DNA of 64,000 nt, taken from assembly GCF_000296835.1 (NCBI RefSeq), contig NZ_CAKE01000001.1, positions 62,001 through 126,000 of the forward strand, read 5' to 3'. Origin of the DNA: Lactobacillus hominis DSM 23910 = CRBIP 24.179 (GTDB lineage Bacteria > Bacillota > Bacilli > Lactobacillales > Lactobacillaceae). The position numbers were made by a program, and so were the translations under genes. The notes beneath the pieces were generated by a model, which made no database searches, was not told the origin of the DNA, and saw only the letters and a list, made by a program, of their open reading frames with translations. Below are positions 1-9,117 of the stretch, piece after piece (position 1 is the stretch's first letter; each line of letters begins with the position of its first letter).

Positions 1-1
1 T

Positions 2-1492
2 ACACTGCTTAAACGTACAGAAGTTGAAACTGTAATAATTTGCAGTATTTTTTTGTTAATTGAAGTACTTTTGTCAGATTTTCAGCCTGGATTTGTTAGA
101 GCTAGTTTAAGCTATATTTTGGCTAGCTTCTTTAACTTGAAGAAAATTCCATTAGCAGCAGGGGATCGATTAGGATTGGCGGTATTAATTCATCTGCTTA
201 TTAAGCCTAAGCTATTTTTTAGTTCAGGTGCGATTTTGTCTTATTTACTGGTCTTTGGCTTAGAGTTAACCAATAATTTAAGCAAGTTAAGGCAAAATAT
301 AAAATTAAATTTATTGATTAATCCGGTTTTGCTTTTTAGTTTTTATCGCATTAATATTTTGACGATTTTGTACAATATGATAATTGTGCCGGTTTTTAAT
401 TATGTGTTATTGCCGTTAACTTTTATTGCAATCACGTTAGGCAAGTTTCTACCATCAATAGTTGATATGATAGAAAAATTGTTTTTATTTATAATGAGAA
501 TAATTGAAATGATTGCAAATACCAAATTAGGGATGCTGACTTTTGGTCAATTAAAGTGGTGGCAGGCGATTTTCCTGCTTTTAGTTACAGTTGTTAGTAT
601 TTTACTGCCATCATTAGAATTAACAAAGCTAAGGTTGAAATATTGGGTGGTAGTTAGTTACTTGATAATCTTTATTCAGATTCATTTTCCTTTATATGGA
701 CAAGTAACTTTCATCGATGTAGGACAGGGCGATAGTATTTTAATTACGACACCTTTTAAACGTAAAGCTTATTTAATTGATACAGGCGGAAAAGTTAGTT
801 TCGGTAAGAAAAAATCTCAACCGCAAGTTAATCGTATTACTTTACCATTTTTGTACAGTCAAGGAATTGATCATTTAGATGGAATATTTTTATCGCATCA
901 AGATGCGGATCATGTAGGAGATTTAGGACCTTTACTTGATCAAATTAAAGTGAAAAAATTATATTTTGCAAAAGGACTAACAGATAATCCATCTTTTAGA
1001 AAAAGAATTGCCAATCATACTAATCAAATAAAGCTAGTCCCGCTTCTTGCTAATGATCAAGTCAAAGAGGGGGGACTAGTTTTCAATGTTGTTTATCCGT
1101 TTCAACCAGGTCTTGGTAAAAATGAAGATTCATTGTCTTTGTATTTTGAAATTGCACATAAGAAGTGGCTTTTTACTGGGGACTTAGACCGAAATGGTGA
1201 AAGAAAAATTATGGAGCATTATGGTCTTAAAGTAGATTATTTTAAATTGGGACATCATGGAAGTAAAACTGCTACTGATCCTGAATTTATGAAAAAGCTT
1301 ACTCCTGAATTGGTTTTTATTTCTTCTGGGAGAAATAATCGTTTCGGACATCCCCATCCAGAAACGTTGCAAACCTTGCAAGCACTTAATATCCCTGCCT
1401 TAAATACACAAGATAGTGGTACAATTACATGGACATACTCGAAATTTGGACCAAGTAAATTTACTACATTTTTATCAAGGAAAAATAAATGA
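2..1492 (+). CDS. comEC: ComEC/Rec2 competence protein, C-terminal part (5' end outside window)
   Basis: ComEC forms the inner-membrane channel that carries single-stranded DNA into the cell during transformation. The frame is open to the left edge of the window, so the N-terminus is missing; the TTG at 53 is internal. The first ~200 residues are hydrophobic competence-domain helices. From about base 700 a metallo-beta-lactamase domain follows, with an IDVGQGDS motif and the metal-binding motif HQDADH near base 895, then GDLD and GHHGSK. The C-terminal half therefore looks intact and catalytically complete. The stop overlaps the holA start (ATGA), which implies translational coupling. Whether the strain is competent cannot be judged from this gene alone. 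Confidence 0.93.
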   Translation, partial: TLLKRTEVETVIICSIFLLIEVLLSDFQPGFVRASLSYILASFFNLKKIPLAAGDRLGLAVLIHLLIKPKLFFSSGAILSYLLVFGLELTNNLSKLRQNIKLNLLINPVLLFSFYRINILTILYNMIIVPVFNYVLLPLTFIAITLGKFLPSIVDMIEKLFLFIMRIIEMIANTKLGMLTFGQLKWWQAIFLLLVTVVSILLPSLELTKLRLKYWVVVSYLIIFIQIHFPLYGQVTFIDVGQGDSILITTPFKRKAYLIDTGGKVSFGKKKSQPQVNRITLPFLYSQGIDHLDGIFLSHQDADHVGDLGPLLDQIKVKKLYFAKGLTDNPSFRKRIANHTNQIKLVPLLANDQVKEGGLVFNVVYPFQPGLGKNEDSLSLYFEIAHKKWLFTGDLDRNGERKIMEHYGLKVDYFKLGHHGSKTATDPEFMKKLTPELVFISSGRNNRFGHPHPETLQTLQALNIPALNTQDSGTITWTYSKFGPSKFTTFLSRKNK

Positions 1493-2478
1493 ATATCTTA
1501 TCATTATTTAAACAATCTAATTCTAAAATTCCGCAAACTTTAATTTTGGGAGAAGATGCTTTTTTAAATGACTATTTAGCTCGAAAATTTGTAGCTCAAG
1601 AGCAATTTAAAGATTTCGAACATATCACTCTTGATTGCAGCGAAGATGGGTTAGATGAATTAATGGCTAATTTAACTGAATCTTCTCTTTTTGATAATCA
1701 AAAAATTATTATTGCAAAAAATCCTTTCTTTTTAACTGCGAAAGTTGCAGCTAAATATAAAAAAGATATTGAAAAGCTACAAGTAATTATTGAGCATTTA
1801 AATGAAATAGAAAATATTGTAGTTTTTGTTGCAAATTATGAGAATATTGATCGCAGAAAAAAGATTAGTAAGGCTTTAATGAAACAAGTTAACGTCGTTG
1901 AAACCAAGTTAAAACCTTATGAAATTAGTGGCTTTTTAAAGGCATTGATTAAACAAGAAGGCTATACAATTACTAATCAAGCCTTGCAAATGTTAATCCA
2001 AAGAAGTGATCAGGTTTTAGATACTGCTTTAGCTAATTATTTGAAATTAAAAAATATTTGCGATGACGATCATAAAATTACTGAATCATTGATTGATAGA
2101 ACTATTGATCGATCCTTATCAGAAAATATTTTTGAAATTTTATCTGCGGCTTTTAAGGGCGATTATGTTCAAGCAAGCAAGCGTTTGGATGATCATTTAA
2201 GAGAAGGTAACAATGTTGTACAGCTTCTGGCGGTCTTTCAAAATCAATTAGAATTTTTAATGGTAGTCAAGGTTTTACAAAATAGGCGCTGGAGTCAAGA
2301 TCAGATAGTGAGAGAATTAAAGGCTAATCCATACAGAATAAAATTTGCAATGCAAAATCCTGTTAAATTGGCAAAGCTAAAAGACTTAATTAAGCATAGT
2401 ATTGAATTAGATTTTGGCTATAAAAATGGCACTTATCACGGCAACGAATTTTTGAAAATGTTTTTATTATCGATTTAA
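1489..2478 (+). CDS. holA: DNA polymerase III subunit delta
   Basis: HolA is the delta subunit of the clamp loader; it opens the beta sliding clamp at primed sites. The 329-residue length is normal for Firmicutes. The sequence has an N-terminal AAA+-like region (TLILGEDAFLNDYLARKF at the start) without a working P-loop, as expected for delta, and a helical C-terminal collar region (GNNVVQLLAVFQNQLEFL). It overlaps comEC by 4 bases, and the comEC-holA pairing followed by rpsT is conserved in Firmicutes. A strong hairpin ends the operon directly after the stop codon. Confidence 0.92.
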   Translation: MNILSLFKQSNSKIPQTLILGEDAFLNDYLARKFVAQEQFKDFEHITLDCSEDGLDELMANLTESSLFDNQKIIIAKNPFFLTAKVAAKYKKDIEKLQVIIEHLNEIENIVVFVANYENIDRRKKISKALMKQVNVVETKLKPYEISGFLKALIKQEGYTITNQALQMLIQRSDQVLDTALANYLKLKNICDDDHKITESLIDRTIDRSLSENIFEILSAAFKGDYVQASKRLDDHLREGNNVVQLLAVFQNQLEFLMVVKVLQNRRWSQDQIVRELKANPYRIKFAMQNPVKLAKLKDLIKHSIELDFGYKNGTYHGNEFLKMFLLSI

Positions 2479-2483
2479 GGCAG

Positions 2484-2520
2484 AAAAAAGACGGAAACTT
2501 TTAAAGTTTCCGTCTTTTTA
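2484..2520. terminator. Bidirectional terminator between holA and rpsT
   Basis: A perfect inverted repeat (AAAAAGACGGAAACTTT and its complement) is bordered by A-tracts and T-tracts on both sides. It lies between the convergent holA and rpsT genes and can serve both. Confidence 0.9.
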
Positions 2521-2536
2521 TTGATCAACTATAGAA

Positions 2537-2794
2537 TTACTTAGCTGCAGCCTTCTTAGCTAAACGTGACTTGTCACGGCTTGCCTTGTTCTTAGAAATA
2601 AGACCCTTTGAAGCAGCCTTGTCAAGTGCGCGAGCAGCTTTAACTTCTAAATCGAGGACGTCTTTTGCGTCAGATTCAACAGCTTCGTTGAATTTTCTTA
2701 CAGCAGTTCTCAATTTACTTAATTCTGAAGCATTGCGCTTGTTTGCAGTAGCGTTAGTCTTAACACGCTTAATTGCTGATTTAATTTGTGGCAT
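2537..2794 (-). CDS. rpsT: 30S ribosomal protein S20
   Basis: S20 is a primary 16S rRNA-binding protein of the small subunit. The Lys/Arg/Ala-rich 85-residue sequence starts [14 protein letters not shown] and has the family's usual length. A GTG codon 9 bases upstream would also be in frame, but it lies inside the AGGTGA Shine-Dalgarno sequence. The ATG at 2794 with about 6 bases of spacing is therefore the better start, and it gives the canonical MP-IKSA N-terminus. The gene is divergent from rpsO, with back-to-back promoters between them. Confidence 0.95.
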   Translation of the reverse strand: MPQIKSAIKRVKTNATANKRNASELSKLRTAVRKFNEAVESDAKDVLDLEVKAARALDKAASKGLISKNKASRDKSRLAKKAAAK

Positions 2795-2830
2795 CAAACT
2801 CACCTCGATAAAATACAGATTTACCTGTTA

Positions 2831-2859
2831 ATTGTACTAAATGATTGTATTGGTTGCAA
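2831..2859 (-). promoter_or_regulatory. rpsT promoter
   Basis: On the minus strand, TTGCAA (2854-2859) and TACAAT (2831-2836) are separated by 17 bases, about 40 bases upstream of the rpsT start. Confidence 0.65.
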
Positions 2860-2871
2860 GGTAAATTAGTC

Positions 2872-2900
2872 TTGCTTTTTTAAAAATTTACAGGTATTAT
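2872..2900 (+). promoter_or_regulatory. rpsO promoter
   Basis: TTGCTT (2872-2877) and TATTAT (2895-2900) are separated by 17 bases. The transcript would begin just before the rpsO leader hairpin. Confidence 0.65.
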
Positions 2901-2910
2901 ATTTATTTGT

Positions 2911-2980
2911 TGGAACCATTAACGCTGTTTTCTCGCCGCCAACGGCTAACGTTGTTAATGGCAATTATAAAAAGAGAGGT
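2911..2980 (+). promoter_or_regulatory. Probable S15 autoregulatory leader
   Basis: The rpsO 5' UTR holds an inverted repeat, CCATTAAC (2916-2923) with GTTAATGG (2954-2961), enclosing a GC-rich region (TCTCGCCGCC and AACGGC). The Shine-Dalgarno AGAGAGG follows. S15 is known to repress its own translation through structured leaders in several bacterial lineages. Assignment to a specific leader family is inference. Confidence 0.5.
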
Positions 2981-2989
2981 ATTTTTCTA

Positions 2990-3259
2990 ATGGCAATTTC
3001 AAAAGAAAAGAAAGATGAATTAATCAAGAAGTTTGCTCGTCACGAAGGTGATACTGGTTCTCCAGAAGTTCAAATCGCATTACTTACTGACGATATTAAC
3101 AACTTAAATGCTCACTTGAAGGCTAACAAGCAAGACCACCACTCATACGTTGGTTTGCTTAAGAAGATTGGTCACCGTCGTAACTTACTTCGTTACTTAA
3201 AGAACAAAGATATTCAACGTTACCGTGACTTAATTCAAGAATTAGGTTTACGTCGTTAA
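2990..3259 (+). CDS. rpsO: 30S ribosomal protein S15
   Basis: S15 is a primary 16S rRNA binder in the platform of the 30S subunit. The 89-residue protein has the family hallmarks [16 protein letters not shown] near residue 18 and [21 protein letters not shown]-type helices, here as [21 protein letters not shown]. Length is exactly typical. Start ATG follows an AGAGAGG ribosome-binding site. It forms a single-gene transcript ended by the hairpin at 3287-3316, with a probable autoregulatory leader upstream. Confidence 0.97.
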   Translation: MAISKEKKDELIKKFARHEGDTGSPEVQIALLTDDINNLNAHLKANKQDHHSYVGLLKKIGHRRNLLRYLKNKDIQRYRDLIQELGLRR

Positions 3260-3286
3260 TGAAATTATTAGCTTTTGCACACATTA

Positions 3287-3316
3287 AAAGACAGGTCTTT
3301 TGGACCTGTCTTTTTT
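3287..3316 (+). terminator. rpsO terminator
   Basis: Stem AAAAGACAGGTC pairs with GACCTGTCTTTT around a short T-rich loop and continues into a T-run. Confidence 0.88.
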
Positions 3317-3424
3317 CATACCCTTTTATCTTTTTTTCTAAATATGATAAAATTAATTAGATTAATTTCGTTTTGATCTTTTAGATCCACAAGAAAATTT
3401 AATATACATAGAAAGAAGAACATT

Positions 3425-5239
3425 ATGTCACAAAAGATTAAGATAATGATCTTGGGTGGAGTACGTGAAAATGGAAAAAACATGTATGCCGTTCAAGTAG
3501 ACGATGAAATTTTTATTTTGGATGCTGGACTAAAATATCCTGATAACTCTTTATTAGGAATTGATGTGGTTATTCCTGATTTGGACTTTTTCAAAGATTA
3601 TGGAGACAAAGTTGCTGGAATCTTTTTAACTCATGGTCATGCCGATGCAATTGGTGCTTTGCCATATATTTTGCGTAATTATGATATTCCAGTCTTTGGT
3701 TCAAAACTAACTATTGAATTGGCCAAGATTGCTGTTCAACACGAGAATCGTCATCGTAAAAATGATTTATTCCATGTTATTGATGCCGATACTGAAATTG
3801 ATTTTAAAAATGCAAGTGTGTCGTTCTTTAAGACTACGCACTCATTGCCAGATTCTTTAGGGATTGATGTTTCAACTAAAGAAGGAGAAATTGTTTATAC
3901 TGGTGATTTTAAATTTGATCCATCAGCTAAAAAGGGCTATAAGACTGACTTTGTGAGATTGTCAGAAATTTCTCAAAAGGGCGTTTTAGCACTTTTGAGC
4001 GATTCAACAAATGCCGAAGCAGTCTTTCCAAATGACCAACAAACCGCAATTGAAAATTATATTTTGAATACCTTTAAGAATCATAAAGGTAGAATTATTG
4101 CAGCTTCAAAAGCTTCAAATATAATTCGTGTTCAAGAAATTTTCCAAGCAGCTGCTAAAACCGGACGTCATGTTTACTTAACTGGTAAAGATCTTGGTAA
4201 GATTGTTTATACTGCCATGAAGCTTGGATACTTAGACGTTCCAAAAGGTTTATTAGTCCACTCTAAAGACTTAAAGAAGATTCCAGACGAAGAATTAGTA
4301 ATTCTTGAAACAGGTCGTATGGGAGAGCCCTTGAAGTCCTTGCAAAAGATGGCAATGAATCGTCACCGCATGATAAAAATTAAAAAAGGCGATTTAGTAT
4401 TTATTGCAACGACTCCCTCACACTCAGTGGAAACAATGGTTGCTCAAACTAGCGATATGATTTATCGTGCTGGCGGCACCGTAAAGCAATTAGGAATTGA
4501 TAAGCACACTAGTGGCCATGCTACAGGCAGAGATTTACAATTATTAATCGATACCATGAAGCCTAAGTATTTAATTCCAGCTATTGGCGAATATCGTTTG
4601 CTAGAAATTCATAAAAATCTTGCTGTCGAAGCAGGTATGAATCCTAAGGACATCTATTTAACTAAAAATGGTGACGCTTTGGAGTTGCAAAAGGGCAGAT
4701 TCTATCTAACTAATCCTGTTCCTGGCGAAGATACGATGATCGATGGTTCTGGAGTAGGAGACGTTGGAAATATTGTCTTGAGAGACCGTGAAGTCTTATC
4801 TGATGATGGTATCTTTATTGCAGCGGTTACGATTGATCGTAAAAAGAAAAAGATTATTTCTAACCCAATTGTTTCAACACGTGGCTTTGTTTATATTAAA
4901 GCCAACCACGATCTAATGGATGGTGCTGTCGAAGCTGTTAAAACTGCAATTGACAATAACTTTGCACACAAAAAGTTTGATTGGACTGAATTAAAGCAAG
5001 ACGTTAGAAATGATGTTGAAAAGTATCTCTATAAACAAACCGGACGTCGTCCAGTTGTCTTGCCAGTAGTAATGGAAGTCAATCAAAATCGCCACCGCGC
5101 AATGGTCAAAAGAAATGAAGCTAAAAGAGAAAATGAAAATAAGGCTCCATACAATAAAGAAAATAAACGTACTGATCGTCGACGCAGTTTGCAACATAAA
5201 AATATTAGAGTAAATAAAGAGGCTCAAAAAAATGACTAA
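3425..5239 (+). CDS. rnjB: Ribonuclease J, J2-like
   Basis: RNase J is a beta-CASP metallo-beta-lactamase nuclease (endonuclease and 5' exonuclease) that works in mRNA decay and rRNA maturation, usually as a J1/J2 complex. The 604 residues contain the metallo-beta-lactamase core (GGVRENGKN at the start, THSLPDS ~138, TGDFKFD ~160), the beta-CASP region, HTSGHATG near 360 and the C-terminal domain. The second motif reads HGHADA (~70-75) instead of the catalytic HGHxDH, so a metal-binding His is replaced. This is known in RNase J2 homologues and suggests weak catalysis. A basic Lys/Arg/Asn-rich tail extends past the family core. The stop overlaps the next gene by 8 bases. Confidence 0.85.
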   Translation: MSQKIKIMILGGVRENGKNMYAVQVDDEIFILDAGLKYPDNSLLGIDVVIPDLDFFKDYGDKVAGIFLTHGHADAIGALPYILRNYDIPVFGSKLTIELAKIAVQHENRHRKNDLFHVIDADTEIDFKNASVSFFKTTHSLPDSLGIDVSTKEGEIVYTGDFKFDPSAKKGYKTDFVRLSEISQKGVLALLSDSTNAEAVFPNDQQTAIENYILNTFKNHKGRIIAASKASNIIRVQEIFQAAAKTGRHVYLTGKDLGKIVYTAMKLGYLDVPKGLLVHSKDLKKIPDEELVILETGRMGEPLKSLQKMAMNRHRMIKIKKGDLVFIATTPSHSVETMVAQTSDMIYRAGGTVKQLGIDKHTSGHATGRDLQLLIDTMKPKYLIPAIGEYRLLEIHKNLAVEAGMNPKDIYLTKNGDALELQKGRFYLTNPVPGEDTMIDGSGVGDVGNIVLRDREVLSDDGIFIAAVTIDRKKKKIISNPIVSTRGFVYIKANHDLMDGAVEAVKTAIDNNFAHKKFDWTELKQDVRNDVEKYLYKQTGRRPVVLPVVMEVNQNRHRAMVKRNEAKRENENKAPYNKENKRTDRRRSLQHKNIRVNKEAQKND

Positions 5240-6086
5240 TGCTAGTCAAGATAATTTACTGTCACTAGCTCAAAAAGCACAAGCTAATAATGATATCTCC
5301 CAAGCAAAACAATACTTGTTAGAAGCTTTGAGAATGGGACATAGAACCGATATCGTTTGTCAGCTGTGTTCAATATATTTAAAAGAAGATCAGGCTGATC
5401 AAGCATATATTTTGCTGAAAGAAGAACCTGATCTTTTTTCTGATTCTGAAGTGTTTAAGCTTTATTTAGCAACACTTGAAAAAATGCATTACTTTATTGA
5501 GTTTTTGCAGCTAAAGAATCTATTGAATAAAAATATTGCAGCAAATGTTGAATGCGTAGATCCTGAAAAGCAAATAAAAATAATGCAAAATTTCCAGCAG
5601 CTAAAAAACATTACACAGGATGACTATTTGCAATTATTTTGTTTAAGCAAAGAAAATTTTGTTAATTTTGCTAAAAGCTTATTGTTTAATCCTAGCCAAG
5701 GCTTCGCATTAAGAATTTCTTTGTGTGAAGACTTAATAAAATTAGGAGTGGATGAGACGATCTCGGTTTATGTCTTGGGAAAACAAGAAAAATTTATTCC
5801 TAGTCAAACTGAACTTTTAGAAAAAGATGCAATATATCGCGAAGTTTGCGTAAGTATTGCTGATTATTTGCGTAGAGATCCAAGCAAATTGCCACTAATG
5901 ATTGGTGAAATGAACGTAGTATTAGGGATGCTTTATCCCAAATTGCATAAATATATTCAAAATCCGGATCAATTTGCTCATGACTTCAGACACTATATTG
6001 ATTCTAAAAATGGTGGAGTAAATCAAGATCTTTTAGAAAAAATCTACCAATATTTGGCTTATGAGAAATCAAATAACACTTTTTAA
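5232..6086 (+). CDS. TPR-like helical repeat protein, unknown function
   Basis: The 284-residue soluble protein begins with repeat-like helices (LAQKAQANNDISQAKQYLLE, then LLKEEPDLF) typical of tetratricopeptide folds and continues as an all-helical protein. No catalytic motif, signal peptide or membrane segment is visible. It overlaps the RNase J gene by 8 bases, so the two are probably translated together. This suggests, but does not show, a link to RNA metabolism or a scaffolding role. A DUF-level family is likely but I cannot name it with confidence. Confidence 0.7.
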   Translation: MTNASQDNLLSLAQKAQANNDISQAKQYLLEALRMGHRTDIVCQLCSIYLKEDQADQAYILLKEEPDLFSDSEVFKLYLATLEKMHYFIEFLQLKNLLNKNIAANVECVDPEKQIKIMQNFQQLKNITQDDYLQLFCLSKENFVNFAKSLLFNPSQGFALRISLCEDLIKLGVDETISVYVLGKQEKFIPSQTELLEKDAIYREVCVSIADYLRRDPSKLPLMIGEMNVVLGMLYPKLHKYIQNPDQFAHDFRHYIDSKNGGVNQDLLEKIYQYLAYEKSNNTF

Positions 6087-6107
6087 ATAACTTTCAGTCA
6101 AAAAAGG

Positions 6108-6135
6108 TTTACTTTTTTTCTGGATCTAGTATAAT
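6108..6135 (+). promoter_or_regulatory. Possible upstream tuf promoter
   Basis: TTTACT (6108-6113), a 16-base spacer and a consensus TATAAT (6130-6135). A second TATAAT at 6191-6196 lacks a clear -35 element. Confidence 0.45.
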
Positions 6136-6148
6136 CAGATAAGGATAT

Positions 6149-6232
6149 TTTCAAAGGGGTTCAAAGCTATGCTTTTACCTTTGAAAGTAGTATAATAATC
6201 AACAGAGAATTATCCGTTACTTACTCAACGGA
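6149..6232 (+). promoter_or_regulatory. tuf leader with two inverted repeats
   Basis: The region holds a perfect 9-base inverted repeat (TTTCAAAGG at 6149-6157, CCTTTGAAA at 6178-6186) just before the second -10 box. A second hairpin, TCCGTT...AACGGA, follows at about 6213-6232, close to the ribosome-binding site. Function is unknown: the first could be an operator, the second an mRNA structure. Confidence 0.4.
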
Positions 6233-6263
6233 CTTCTTGCAAATTTACAGGAGGGTCATTTTA

Positions 6264-7454
6264 ATGGCAGAAAAAGAACATTACGAAAGAACTAAGCCGC
6301 ACGTTAACATTGGTACTATCGGCCACGTTGACCATGGTAAGACCACTTTAACTGCAGCTATCACTACTGTTTTGGCAGAAGATGGTTTAGCACAAGCTGA
6401 AGATTACTCACAAATCGATGCAGCTCCAGAAGAAAAGGAACGTGGAATCACTATCAACACTGCCCACGTTGAATACGAAACTAAGAACCGTCACTACGCA
6501 CACATGGATGCTCCAGGCCACGCAGACTACATCAAGAACATGATTACTGGTGCTGCACAAATGGATGGTGCTATCTTAGTTGTTGCTGCAACTGATGGTC
6601 CTATGCCACAAACTCGTGAACACATCTTACTTGCTCGTCAAGTTGGTGTTAAGTACATTGTTGTATTCTTAAACAAGGTTGACTTAGTTGACGATCCAGA
6701 ATTGATCGACTTGGTTGAAATGGAAGTACGTGACTTGTTAACTGAATACGATTACCCTGGTGACGATGTTCCTGTTATCCGTGGTTCAGCTTTGAAGGCA
6801 CTTCAAGGTGACCCAGAACAACAAGACGTTATCAGAAAATTAATGGAAACTGTTGACGAATACATTCCAACTCCAGAACGTGATACTGATAAGCCATTCT
6901 TAATGCCAGTTGAAGACGTATTTACTATCACTGGTCGTGGTACTGTTGCTTCTGGTCGTATCGACCGTGGTACTGTTAAGGTCGGCGATGAAGTTGAAAT
7001 CGTTGGTTTAACTGACAAAGTTGAAAAATCAACTGTTACTGGTTTGGAAATGTTCCACAAGACTCTTGATCTTGGTGAAGCCGGCGATAACGTTGGTGTA
7101 TTGCTTCGTGGTATTGACCGTGACCAAGTTGAACGTGGACAAGTTTTAGCAGCTCCAGGTTCAATCCAAACCCATAAACAATTCAAGGGTCAAGTTTATA
7201 TCTTGAACAAAGACGAAGGTGGTCGTCACACTCCATTCTTCTCAGATTACCGTCCACAATTCTACTTCCACACTACTGATGTAACTGGTAAGATTGAATT
7301 GCCAGAAGGTACTGAAATGGTTATGCCTGGTGATAACGTTGAATTCACTGTTGAATTGATCAAGCCAGTTGCCATTGAAAAGGGTACTAAGTTTACTATC
7401 CGTGAAGGTGGTAAGACTGTTGGTGCTGGTCAAGTTACTGAAATTCTTGACTAA
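6264..7454 (+). CDS. tuf: Elongation factor Tu
   Basis: EF-Tu delivers aminoacyl-tRNA to the ribosome in a GTP-dependent cycle. The 396-residue protein has the P-loop GHVDHGKT (~18-25), switch I EEKERGIT, switch [10 protein letters not shown] (~80), NKVD (~135) and the complete beta-barrel domains 2 and 3 ending in [11 protein letters not shown] take the ATG at 6264 ([15 protein letters not shown]), which has a strong AGGAGGG site in front; an upstream in-frame extension to 6237 has none. Codon use is strongly biased, as expected for a very highly expressed gene. It is monocistronic, with a leader upstream and a terminator downstream. Confidence 0.98.
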   Translation: MAEKEHYERTKPHVNIGTIGHVDHGKTTLTAAITTVLAEDGLAQAEDYSQIDAAPEEKERGITINTAHVEYETKNRHYAHMDAPGHADYIKNMITGAAQMDGAILVVAATDGPMPQTREHILLARQVGVKYIVVFLNKVDLVDDPELIDLVEMEVRDLLTEYDYPGDDVPVIRGSALKALQGDPEQQDVIRKLMETVDEYIPTPERDTDKPFLMPVEDVFTITGRGTVASGRIDRGTVKVGDEVEIVGLTDKVEKSTVTGLEMFHKTLDLGEAGDNVGVLLRGIDRDQVERGQVLAAPGSIQTHKQFKGQVYILNKDEGGRHTPFFSDYRPQFYFHTTDVTGKIELPEGTEMVMPGDNVEFTVELIKPVAIEKGTKFTIREGGKTVGAGQVTEILD

Positions 7455-7466
7455 TAACAGTTAGTT

Positions 7467-7500
7467 CAAAAAGATGTGTCGTTTGACACATCTTTTTTTT
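7467..7500 (+). terminator. tuf terminator
   Basis: AAAAAGATGTGTC and GACACATCTTTTT form a stem with a GTTT loop, followed by eight T residues. Confidence 0.92.
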
Positions 7501-7608
7501 ATCTTTTTTTGAAAATTGACCAATGAAATTTGTGTTTTTGCAAGGATTAGGGTAAGATAGTTGAGTGTGCAAGAGCAAACCCAAATTTGACATCGGAGGT
7601 ATTAATTA

Positions 7609-8982
7609 ATGTCTGCAAAATGGGAAAAGACCGGTAAAACCACTGGTGAATTAACTTTTGAAATTTCACAAGACGAAATTAAAAAGGGCTTAGACGAAGC
7701 TTTTAAACGTGTAAAAAAGAATTTGCGTGTACCTGGATTTCGTAAGGGTCACGTTTCTCGTGTAATTTTTGATCAATTTTATGGTGAAGAAGCACTTTAT
7801 GAAAATGCTTTAAACATTGTTCTTCCAGAAGCTTACTCGGAAGCTGTAAAGGAAGCTAAGATTGAACCAGTTGGTCAACCTCAAATTACTCCAGTTTCTA
7901 TGGATAAAGACAAGCCTTGGGTAATGAAGGCTACTGTTTCCGTAAAGCCTGAAGTTGAATTAGGTGACTACAAGGGTATTGAAGTTCCTAAGCAAAACAA
8001 ACGCGTTTTAGTAAAAGACGTTGATGCTGAACTTAAGAAGCGTCAAGAACAAAATGCTGAATTAGTTTTGAAAGATGGTAAAGCTAAGAAGGGCGATACT
8101 GTTACTATCGACTACGAAGGTACTGTTGATGGTAAGAAGTTCGATGGCGGTAGTGCTCAAAACTATTCATTAGAATTAGGTTCTAACACATTTATCCCAG
8201 GCTTTGAAGATCAACTTGAAGGTCACAAAGCTGGCGATGATGTTGATGTTAAAGTTACTTTCCCTAAGGATTACGGCGCAAAGGATTTAGCTGGTAAAGA
8301 AGCTCACTTTGCAACTAAGATTCATGAAGTAAAGTCTAAGGAATTACCTAAGTTAGATGATGAGTTTGCCAAGGACGTTGACGATACTGTTGAATCACTT
8401 GATGAATTAAAAGACAAGATTAAGAAAGACCTTAAGAAGCAAAAAGAAGACGCAGCTAAAGATGCTATTCAAGATGCCGCAATTAAGGGTGCTGTTGACA
8501 ACGCTAAGATCGACGAAATTCCTCAAGCTATGATTGATGAAGACGTTCAAAACCAAATGAACCAATACTTGGGCAACATGCAACGTCAAGGTATTGATCC
8601 ACAAACTTACTTCAAGTTAACTGGTACTACTGAAGCTCAATTGCGTGAACAATTAGCTAAGGATGCTGCAGAACGTGTTAAGACTAACTTAGTTCTTGAA
8701 GCTATCGTTGCTAAAGAAAAGCTTGATGCAACTGAAGATGAAATCAAGCAAGAAATTAAGGACTTGGCACATGATTACAACATGGATGAAAAAGTTGTAC
8801 GTAACACTTTATCAGATGACATGCTTAAACATGATATTGCTGTAAGAAAAGCAATTGATTTAGTTACTGATAAGGCAAAAGAAGTTGCAAAGAAGGCATC
8901 TTCTAAGAAGTCTTCAGGTAAATCAACTGCAAAGAAGTCTACTACTAAGAAATCTTCAACCAAAAAAGCTGACAAAGATTAA
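7609..8982 (+). CDS. tig: Trigger factor (peptidyl-prolyl isomerase / chaperone)
   Basis: Trigger factor binds at the ribosomal exit tunnel and folds nascent chains. The order is canonical: N-terminal ribosome-binding domain with [11 protein letters not shown] near residue 43, FKBP-type isomerase domain ([20 protein letters not shown], ~165-240) and C-terminal chaperone arms. The protein is 457 residues, about 30 more than common; the excess is a Lys/Ser/Thr repeat tail ([14 protein letters not shown]) at the very end. A GGAGGT site precedes the ATG. It lies between tuf and clpX, the usual Lactobacillus order, each with its own terminator. Confidence 0.95.
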   Translation: MSAKWEKTGKTTGELTFEISQDEIKKGLDEAFKRVKKNLRVPGFRKGHVSRVIFDQFYGEEALYENALNIVLPEAYSEAVKEAKIEPVGQPQITPVSMDKDKPWVMKATVSVKPEVELGDYKGIEVPKQNKRVLVKDVDAELKKRQEQNAELVLKDGKAKKGDTVTIDYEGTVDGKKFDGGSAQNYSLELGSNTFIPGFEDQLEGHKAGDDVDVKVTFPKDYGAKDLAGKEAHFATKIHEVKSKELPKLDDEFAKDVDDTVESLDELKDKIKKDLKKQKEDAAKDAIQDAAIKGAVDNAKIDEIPQAMIDEDVQNQMNQYLGNMQRQGIDPQTYFKLTGTTEAQLREQLAKDAAERVKTNLVLEAIVAKEKLDATEDEIKQEIKDLAHDYNMDEKVVRNTLSDDMLKHDIAVRKAIDLVTDKAKEVAKKASSKKSSGKSTAKKSTTKKSSTKKADKD

Positions 8983-9000
8983 TCAGCGAAATTAGAGATA

Positions 9001-9033
9001 GGGAAGGCGACTGTAGAGCGGTCGTCTTTTTTA
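9001..9033 (+). terminator. tig terminator
   Basis: AAGGCGACTG and CGGTCGTCTT pair (with G-U pairs) around TAGAG, followed by a T-run. Confidence 0.75.
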
Positions 9034-9056
9034 TATATTTTTAGCGAACTAGATTC

Positions 9057-9086
9057 TTTACCTAGTAACTTAATTCATGCTAAAGT
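9057..9086 (+). promoter_or_regulatory. Possible clpX promoter
   Basis: TTTACC (9057-9062), an 18-base spacer and an extended -10 element TGCTAAAGT (9078-9086). No obvious CtsR heat-shock operator was seen. Confidence 0.4.
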
Positions 9087-9117
9087 GAAGATATTATGTT
9101 GAGAGGGAGGTCATTTT

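Noticed and set aside
2571-2831. 86-codon ORF on the plus strand opposite rpsT
   Set aside because: Pure antisense shadow of the S20 gene; no ribosome-binding site or family resemblance.
6803-7186. 127-codon antisense ORF within tuf
   Set aside because: Arises from the biased codon use of EF-Tu on the other strand; no homology pattern.
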